Shown here one piece after another: positions 56,797-64,000 of a stretch of 64,000 nucleotides of DNA. This DNA is from Theocolax elegans (lineage: Eukaryota; Arthropoda; Insecta; Hymenoptera; Cerocephalidae). The stretch lies in NCBI GenBank assembly GCA_026168455.1, contig CM047429.1, positions 32,447,850 through 32,511,849 of the forward strand, read 5' to 3'. Position numbers and translations under genes: made by a program. Position 1 is the stretch's first letter. Each line of letters begins with the position of its first letter. The notes under the pieces were generated by a model. It searched no databases and had not been told where the DNA came from. It saw only the letters and a list, made by a program, of their open reading frames with translations.

Positions 56797-57772
56797 TGTA
56801 ACAGTTTGGTTGCCGCACGGATGTTTATTTTAATATCGCGGCTGCTCAGCGGTACGGTTAAACTTACCGTATTTAAATAAACATATTTTTCCCGCGATGC
56901 GGCGACGGTTACCTGTCCGCTCTACCAAATCTGTTAAATGTTAGCCTGAAACCGAGTTGCTGTTTCAGATAACAACCAGGTAAAATTCAAATCTGAAATT
57001 GACCGCGAAACAGGGATATCGCGTCGAGCACTTGTCAACCAGAAATATACGAGCTTTTAGGATTACGGAAGGAATCGTAGGTGGTTAAATTCAATTAATT
57101 GAACACCGGATTGAATTCTAATAATGATATGAATTTATTGAAATAAAGATAAAGATAAATAACAAATAAAATATTTAATTGTCGCCGAGGTCTACGCTTT
57201 TATTACAAGTCGGTAAACAGCCGACTTCTAGAGAGAGGGGCAGAAAATATCGCGAACTAAAATAATATATCCAGTCAACGGGACTGGTATAAAGACTTGG
57301 GACTTGGTAAACAACGACCAGCCGATCGGTTGCTTTCTCTCTCTCTCACTCTCGCTGCGGTGTCGGACGGACTGTCCGCTCGCCCGTGCACCGGGGTTGT
57401 GTGGCTGCAAGCAGAAGCACGGTGTAGCACCACTCACTGCAAATGCAGGATCGGCATGCAGTCGAAACACACACACAAAACGCACGGTAAATCACAGCAC
57501 GGCGAAGCTGAACACGGGACGCGGGGCGATCACACCTGACGCGTAAGAAGGTGGCTATCACTATATCCAGTGCGCGCGAAACTCCCCCTTACCTCTCTAA
57601 TGAGGTACGTGCGCGAATCTTTCGCGCGCGAAGTCGATCCCGCCCGTGTAGCCACGACGAACCGAGCCGAGCCGAATCTCGCCGGCTCGAACCGATGCGA
57701 ACATTATGATACTGTTCGCTCGTGTTGCTCGAATTCTTCAAACGGTGAGGTAAACAGTACCTTACCGTTACA
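56797..57772 (-). repeat. 5' LTR of E2
   Basis: 976 bp, colinear with the other LTR apart from a 64-bp deletion (replaced by a few bases near 57290-57300). Nucleotide differences are few, so E2 inserted recently relative to its coding decay. Confidence 0.9.
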
Positions 57773-58332
57773 ATATATACACATATATATTACATAAATA
57801 TTCCGTCGCTGCCGAGTATAAGATTTCAGGATTGGCGGCAACCCTTTACACACACACATATATATGTAAACACCAGTATCGGTACTTATGGTGACACTAC
57901 GTGTTATCTTGGTGTTTTGAGGTTATAAAACATATGTAACGACTCAGATATAAGGGGGAGAATATTAATTGATAGAATAATGCATAAAAAACCAATAACC
58001 CAAATATCCAATAACCCAAATACCTAAATACCCCTCACGGGTAAAAAAGCACACTTTGACCTTATAATATTAATGAAGGATTGAAGGTATAACGTCTTTC
58101 GAGGTGCCGGAGGCCGGAGGCTTCTTAATTAATATTATAACGTCAAAGCGGGGCTCACAAAGATAATTTTCCGATTTTTTGTGTGTCGGCATAAGTACGG
58201 ATACATGGTTGAATTTCCGGTGGAATTATGCTGACGTCGGCATAATTACCCCCAAAGTAAGCACAATTCCCATTTCCCGTAAGAATTTGTCGGCATAAGT
58301 ACCGATTGATCAATTTATATATATATATATAT
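57773..58332. other. GC-module, structured repeat and microsatellites
   Basis: 57790-57850 has AAATATTCCGTCGCTGCC ... AAGATTTCAGGATTGG and an ACCCT end like F1. 57930-58140 resembles the 467-bp direct repeats: CCAATAACCC tandem, then a stem TTATAATATTAATGAAG paired with CTTCTTAATTAATATTATAA (58062-58140) around a CCGGAGG-containing loop. TCGGCATAAGTA words follow (58185-58310). Confidence 0.6.
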
Positions 58333-58615
58333 GGGTGGTTCTCTGTGACATCGAAGATGAAAAAAATAAATATTGCTATAATTGTGGGAATATATTTTAG
58401 AGGTATCCAGTAGTTCTCCTGAATTTTTTCAGATTTTTTCTGGGCCATTATTTTAAGTTACAGAGAGTCAAAGTTGACATTTTAGCACTTTTTTGCATTA
58501 TATGCTCATTTTCATGAATTTTTAGCTCCCAGGGGATGCATTTTTCACTAAAAACATAAGTATGACTTTTTTTGTAAAATTTTCCGAACTTTTCATTAAA
58601 AATACTTTTAAAGAC
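58333..58615. mobile_element. Third GGGTGG element copy, cut by E3
   Basis: Begins GGGTGGTTCTCTGTGACATC in (TA)n and matches the left arm of G1 until AAAGAC, where the E3 LTR begins. The remainder presumably lies beyond the right edge of E3. Confidence 0.88.
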
Positions 58616-59694
58616 TGTAACGGTGTGCTTGCCCGGGGAAAACTTACTGAGTCGTTCGTCTTATATACCTTTAGTTCGTGGCGAACGAATTTATCTAGGT
58701 TCGCCGACTAGGTATCGCACACTTAATGACTCAAGACAAACTATATGTATATGTAAGTTGTTTACAAAAATCTTCCCGCGCAGCGGCTGCGGTTACCTGT
58801 CCGCACACTTGCCGTTAAAGTTGTATGGAAATCGAATTACGATTTCCAACAACAGCAGGTAAAAATGATGATATTCTTTCCTAAAATGGACCGCGGAAAG
58901 AAAATTATATGTGAGTCCGCGAGAATTCGTATCTTGAAATACGATTCGAAGGAAGACGGAGGAATGAAATTATAATACGCCGGTTGGAAAAAAATATATA
59001 TCAACACGGTTAGAACTAAATTAACAATTAACAGATTTATTTAAACAATAACGAATGATTAAATACAATAAGTTTTAATAATATGGTCGAGGTCTAAGCA
59101 CACGTAGATTGAGTCGAAAACATCGACTCAACACGAGAGGGGAAAGGGGTACGCGAACTAGCTAACTTAAAATTATTCGCACGATCGCGTTAAGTGAAAT
59201 ATATAATAACTATTCGCGCGAAAGTGGTACCACTTACTTCTATTTCTTTTCTTCGGACCTCGAATACCGGAAAAAGAACAACTCCTCTCTCCTGTCGTCT
59301 CTTTGCCGTTCAAAAGGAAAAATGTCGGTGGGAGAATACCTCGACCACCGATCACTTTATTTCGTGTGCGTGTATAACACCACTGCACCAGAATACACCG
59401 TAAAAAAAAGTCACCCACGGTATGACGAACAAGCAGAACAACCGGCAGAACTCCACGGAAAACTTGCGGATAAAAAAAAAGTACAATTAAACCGGGATGT
59501 CTCGTCTCACGTGTCGTCGCGATCTTGTCTCTCTATCGAGTTGTCGTGCGCGCGCGACTCTCCCCCCAATTCCTTCTATCCTTGCGCGGGTATCAGCCGT
59601 TCGCGCCGTCGGCTATGCCTATATCTATTTATAGCATTCGTCTCTACCTACCTGATTCGTATAATGGTAAGTGAGTACATCACTTACCATTACT
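58616..59694 (-). repeat. 3' LTR of E3
   Basis: About 1079 bp. It starts TGTAACGG, has an internal CTTCCCGCGCAGCGGCTGCGG block that parallels TTTCCCGCGATGCGGC in the E2 LTR, and ends ...CCATTACT on the plus strand. The last base differs from the expected A. Open frames within are not genes. Confidence 0.8.
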
Positions 59695-59844
59695 TCCCCC
59701 TGCCAGATTCCGCATACTGGGTATGTGGTATCTGTACCAGAAATACGAATAAAGGATAGGATATAACGACTCGGGTATGACAAAGAATGAACTCACTCAA
59801 AGACTTACATACTTATATATTTACAATGAGGTACCGCTATACAT

Positions 59845-60852
59845 CTACCCCTGTATTTTATGCTGATTCTCGCGGTACCTCTCCTTCTTCTGCCGCCGGA
59901 TCTCCTTGTGCTTCGACTTCCTCGGACAGTCCTCCGGATCGAGGACCCCCCACTCCCTACATATGGAGCATTTCGGCTCAGACCCTCTCTTCGGTCCTGG
60001 AGTTCTACCCTCCAAATTAGCCTGAGCCCGCTCTTCCTCTTCACGAGCTCTGGCTAACCGGCGTTGGGCCTCCTTGACCCTTTTTTCGAGTCTAAGCCGA
60101 TCCTCGTGGGCCCTCCGAGCGGCTTCTTCGCGCCTCTGCCGTTCCTTGGCACGAGCGGCTTCCGCCTCTCTTTCTCTCCGATCCGCCCTCATGGCCGACA
60201 CCGCTTGGCGTTCCGCCTTGCGGTGCTCAATCATGGCCTCCCAGGAATCAGTTTTATCGGAGGCTTCGGGGAACTTCGCCTTGAATTCATCAAACAAGGC
60301 GAAGGCGTGTTTTTCGGCAATTGACGTGGCCTTAAAGGACTCACGGGCCTTGGTCAACGCCTCCAACACGGTACACCACGCCTCTTCCCCGTTCTCCGAT
60401 AGATCCTGTGGGGTCGGACCGGATCGAGACGTCGAAGCCTCGCTCGGATCCGGAGTACTCCTTCCCGGGCGTCGAAGAGGAGTGTACTCCTCTGAATCTC
60501 CCGGGAGTTGGTTGGGGAGCCGGACCTCCGGCTCCCTGGGCTGTTGTTCAGCCCTGACCCTTGGCGGCGGTGGACCTGCGGGGATCGGGCCTGTAGCCTG
60601 GGGTAGTTCCGGCTCGACTACCAGGCCGCTGGATGGATTGACGGGTATTCCATCCGGACCATCCTCCACTATCATCACCTCGTCTCGGTCCTCCTGCCTC
60701 CGCCGTCGCTCCTCCTCCTCGTCTCTCACGGCCTGGTCCACGGCGGTGGTTATACCATGGAGGAGCTCCAGCGTCTGTGGCTCATTTATGCCACTCTGGA
60801 TGAGGCGGGCCACCAACAGCTCCAGCTGTTCGCTGTCGAACTGGATCAGCAT
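59845..60852 (-). CDS. Unrecognised 335-residue ORF in the env position of E3
   Basis: An uninterrupted frame from ATG 60852 to 59845, between pol and the 3' LTR. An acidic/Pro-rich N-terminal half (SGLVVEPELPQATGPIPAG, PDPSEASTSRSGP) is followed by a long charged helix region from about residue 195 to 295 rich in R, E, A (RREREAEAARAKERQRREEA), a likely coiled coil. A C-terminal CSICREWGVLDPEDCPRK Cys cluster follows. No signal peptide, membrane segment or envelope hallmark is seen. E2 lacks this block: only about 110 bp lie between its pol and LTR. Intactness, with a decayed pol next door, is unusual. Function unknown; it could be a second gag-like or accessory protein. Confidence 0.75.
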   Translation of the reverse strand: MLIQFDSEQLELLVARLIQSGINEPQTLELLHGITTAVDQAVRDEEEERRRRQEDRDEVMIVEDGPDGIPVNPSSGLVVEPELPQATGPIPAGPPPPRVRAEQQPREPEVRLPNQLPGDSEEYTPLRRPGRSTPDPSEASTSRSGPTPQDLSENGEEAWCTVLEALTKARESFKATSIAEKHAFALFDEFKAKFPEASDKTDSWEAMIEHRKAERQAVSAMRADRREREAEAARAKERQRREEAARRAHEDRLRLEKRVKEAQRRLARAREEEERAQANLEGRTPGPKRGSEPKCSICREWGVLDPEDCPRKSKHKEIRRQKKERYRENQHKIQG

Positions 60853-60924
60853 CTAAACAAACAGATACCAATTGTCAGGGTCATTCCAATCTCAGAGTAA
60901 ATTCCATTAGCCTAACCTAACTAA

Positions 60925-63900
60925 CTAACGCTTTGTCATACCCCGTGGTCGACCTCTACCACGTTTAACTTGTCCACGGTGACTTACATTAGAGACAACA
61001 TTCGCTCGGTTTCGCGGTATCGCAACGACTCTAGCATGTTTGCGCGGCCTACCTCTACTTCGTTTAATAGGGGACGCGTTCTCGGTCGGATTACCGTCAT
61101 GTTCCTCGCATGGAACTTCGCTCGCTTGCGTCTCGCCGTTCGAGACGTCTTCGCTCGCCGGAACTGTATTATCAGGTTCCTCCTCCCGCGTAGGTTGACC
61201 GATCTCGATGTCGTCTACTTCTCCGTACTCATCTCCGTGATCTTCGGATAAGTACGGTTTTAGATACTGTACGTGACATTTCTCTTCATTACCTCGGGCA
61301 TCTTGTATTTTGACGGTGTTTGGACCGTAGCTATAAACTACCAAATATGGGCCAACGTATTTCGGGGATAACTTGGCCGAAATACCTTGAGCACTGGATG
61401 AAAGGACTCGATTCTTCTTCCACACTAGGTTTCCAACTTCAAAAGATGCAGCTCTTCGCCCGGCATTGTAGTAACCGGCTTGTCTTTCATGAGCTTTACT
61501 CGCGTTGGCCGATGCTTTCTTGTAAAGCTCAGGTAATCTCGACAGCCGATCACTCCACTCAAGCAAACGTTGGTATTCCACACGTTGTTGAACCAGCTCG
61601 TCTTGCTCTCTACGAGCTGTACCGGGTGGCTCGGGTTGCCGGCCATAGTTTAACATGGCCGGGCTCCATCCTGTCAAGCTTTGTATCGCTGTATTTAGAG
61701 CGAATACCAAATCGGGGAGTTTCTCATCCCATGTGTTGTGCTTTTCTGTGATATAGGACGCGATCATTGTCTTCAACGTCCTATTAGCACGTTCAACAGG
61801 ATTAGCCTGAGCATGGTAAGGAGGAATCGTCGTATGGAAAATCCCTCGTTCCACTAGGTAGTCATCCACGAGTTTATTTTTAAACTCAGTTCCGTTGTCG
61901 GACAGAAACACCTCTGGGGTACCATAACGTGTGATGACTCGCTCATGCAACTCTTTTACGATGGTCCTAGCATTAGCTTTCCGAATCGGGACCGCCTCGA
62001 TCCAGCGCGTAAACAAATCCTGAAAGACCAAAATGTATTCGTAACCATGTGTCGACCGCGGAAGTGGGCCAGTGACGTCACCTGCTACAACTTGCCATGG
62101 TTTCTCTATCACGCGTCTACCCATCAAACCCATGGGTGGACGTTGCTCCACTTTACACTGTTGGCAGACCTGACATTTGCGTACATATTCTCCGACTTCG
62201 GCGTAGTACCGTGGCCAATAATACATTTTAGCCACTCTAGCAAATGTCTTCTCCCTACCTAAGTATCCAGCAGTCGGATCATCATGACACTCACGGAGTA
62301 TGGCTTGCCTATGCTCCTCTGGTACAACCAGTTTCCAAGCGTCATGGTCCTCCATCACGTCGTCTAACTCGTTATCAACGCGATACGAATACAAATTGCT
62401 ACCTGTTATCTTCCATTCCGGAAAATCTCTAGGTCGCTCTGATACGTCTTTCAGCCATGAGAGGTACCAAGGATCTTTTGTAGTCTGGCTCTAAGAAACT
62501 GAAGCGATGGCCGGCTCGTCTTCCTCGTACATGCGAGAAAGTGCATCAGGAACATAATTTAGAGCTCCCTTCCTATACTCAATTGTAAAATTATGAGATT
62601 GGAGTTCCAATGCCCATCTTGCGAGCCGACTCGTTGGATTGTGTATATTGCACAGCCAACGGAGACTACTATGATCAGTTATAACTTTAAACTGGTAACC
62701 CTCAATATACTGTCGAAATTTTCTAATTGCCCATACTACGGCCAAACATTCCCGTTCTGAGACGCTATAGTTACGTTCTGCTGGTGAGAGTACTCTACTG
62801 GCAAACTCCAGGACTCTCTCTACTCCATCAACGACCTATGTTAATACTGCACCGATACCGGTGTCACTGGCGTCTGTTTGAATGGTATACTCGCCATTCT
62901 CATCAGGAGTCTGTAGAACGGGTGCAGTCATCAGCAGTGCTTTGAGTCGCTGGAATGCACCTTCTTGTTCTTGGAGCCATTCATACTTTTGGTCTTTCTT
63001 CGTAAGACGTGTTAAAGGCTCCGCGATCGTAGCATAGTCGGGTATAAACCGTCGATACCAAGATGCCATCCCGAGGAAGCGTCTCAGCTGCTTGAGATTT
63101 CGGGGAGCCGGATATTCTTGAATCGGCTCCGTCTTAGCTGGATCAGGTCTTATCCCATCACGATTGACTCGTACACCCAAATATCTTACTTCGGGTTGAC
63201 AGAAAACACATTTCTCTCGGTTTACCGATAAACCGGCTTCAGTTAAACGAGTCAACACCTCCTTTAGCAACAGTTTGTGCTCTTCGAAGGTTTCCGTCAC
63301 GACAATGATATCGTCGAGATAAGAGTAAGCATTCGGTTCGAGAGCAGGTCCAATCACCTGGTCTATCATACGTTGGAACGTCGCGCCAGCATTTGCCAAC
63401 CCAAAGGGCATACGAGTAAACTGGAACAAACCCATTCCAGGTACCGTAAATGCTGTAATTGGGCGCGATTCCATTTGTAGAGGTATTTGGTGATAAGCGC
63501 AGTTCATATCTATCGTAGATATATATCGGGCTCTTTTGAGTTTGCGTAAAATATCCTGCATAAACGGCAAAGGATACGCATCAGGTTTGGTCAAAGCGTT
63601 GACCTTCCTGAAATCAATGCAAAAACGCCTTGCATTTTCGCCCTTCTTAGCCATCACCACTGGACTGGACCAACCGCTACTAGACGGTTCTATAACGCCT
63701 GTCTCAAGCATCTCTCGAACTTGTCGATGCATCTCCTCTCGAATCTTGTCGGAGACGGGATAATACCTTTGTTTGATCGGCCGCGCCGAACCGACGTCGA
63801 TAACATGTTCAACATCGTATGATCGGCCGATCTTTGGCAAAGTATTGGACAGCACTTGATCCAGAAGTTCACGCAGTTGTCGGCGCTCATCTTCTGTCGC

Positions 63901-64000
63901 GTCGGCCACACCCGCTGACGACAGCGAAGCGTGTCCACTTTCAATACTTGCCACTTCCAGCTGTAATAACTGTGATGACCCTTTGAAGTATAAACAGTCG
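60925..64000 (-). pseudogene. E3 pol: RT, RNase H, integrase with AT-hook tail
   Basis: One frame across the window end with two stops: TAG at 62838-62836 (Gln in E2) and TAG at 62493-62491 (Trp in E2). RT shows FCIDFRKVNALTKPDAYPLP, STIDMNCAYHQIPL, FQFTRMPFGLANAGATFQ and YSYLDDIIVV (catalytic YLDD). RNase H shows IQTDASDTGIGAVL, ERNYSVSERECLAVVWAIR and VITDHSSLRWL. Integrase has a zinc region with AGYLG instead of AGHLG (His lost), CQVCQQC, GDVTGPLP, SDNGTEF and NPVERANRT (complete DDE). The C-terminus has two AT-hook-like motifs, RGRPRKHA and RGRGRPRGM. Confidence 0.92.

Larger units (their letters stand above)
49345..57772 (-). mobile_element. Gypsy-type LTR retrotransposon E2, RT-deleted
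   Basis: LTRs are at 49345-50384 and 56797-57772 with TGTAA...TTACA ends. A 4-bp duplication ATAT (49341-49344, 57773-57776) lies in (TA)n. In element order (minus strand): primer-binding site at the right LTR, gag 55493-53670, protease, a deletion of most of RT, RNase H, integrase, and a basic tail. A polypurine tract sits next to the left LTR. A SINE interrupts the tail. E3 is a related copy that retains RT. Confidence 0.9.
58616..64000 (-). mobile_element. Gypsy-type LTR retrotransposon E3, extending past the window
   Basis: 3' LTR 58616-59694 (TGTAACGG start, CATTAC end), a polypurine tract GGCAGGGGGA on the coding strand, an unknown ORF (59845-60852), then pol (60925 onward). Gag and the second LTR lie outside. 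Related to E2 through RNase H and integrase (same motifs and similar integrase tail), but with a different LTR sequence. Pol has two stops. Confidence 0.9.

Noticed and set aside
58616..59760. Open frames of up to 145 codons in the E3 LTR region.
   Set aside because: They lie in LTR sequence that parallels the E2 LTR and show no protein features.

Overview
This window looks like a nested transposable-element graveyard from an arthropod genome, most likely an insect and plausibly an ant or other hymenopteran. The organism is inferred only from element content: R1-clade, CR1-group-like, Gypsy, Helitron, hAT and SINE sequences in an AT-rich, microsatellite-rich background. I see no host gene, no intact autonomous element and nothing bacterial. 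Nearly every coding stretch is a broken copy of an element protein.

Layout. 1-14106 is one non-LTR retrotransposon (A) that ends at a (TC)n tract. Its reverse transcriptase is split by a solo-LTR-like element (1283-12652), which carries a minus-strand Gypsy element (E1, 2262-11902), which in turn carries three palindromic elements (P1, P2, P3). 14107-22482 holds three more non-LTR copies (B, C, D) in the same orientation, separated by (TC)n tracts. 22659-23656 is a 1 kb palindrome (Q). 23785-37627 is a palindromic GGGTGG-ended element (G1) split by P4 and by an 11.2 kb minus-strand Helitron (H1, 25763-36998). H1 contains a 57-bp minisatellite and plus-strand Rep/Pif1-helicase remnants, themselves hit by P5. 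37628-38994 is a Helitron remnant, 39034-40512 a second G copy, and 40592-41028 a hAT transposase N-terminus. 42018-48825 is a foldback element with (TG)n in its arms; an R1-clade element sits in one of those (TG)n tracts. 49345-57772 is Gypsy element E2. 58333-58615 is another G copy cut by Gypsy element E3, which runs off the right edge and carries an unrecognised ORF where env would lie.

The main result is a group of five unrelated-sequence palindromic elements, P1 (7398-7537), P2 (8664-9116), P3 (9570-11371), P4 (24483-25431) and P5 (31983-32755). All begin CCCT (one arm of P4 reads CGCT) and all are flanked by 2-bp duplications (CT, GA, TT, TA, TA). Each insertion is supported by an empty site or a restored reading frame within this same window. 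Each carries its own short dyad word repeated at about one helical turn near its ends. This looks like one coherent transposition system with an unseen transposase. I cannot assign it to a named superfamily.

The order of events can be read from the nesting: A, then the solo LTR, then E1, then P1-P3; and G1, then P4 and H1, with P5 in the Helitron Rep remnant before a local 637-bp duplication. Microsatellites act as landing sites: (TC)n for the non-LTR series, (TG)n for the R1-like element, (TA)n for E1, E2, Q and G.
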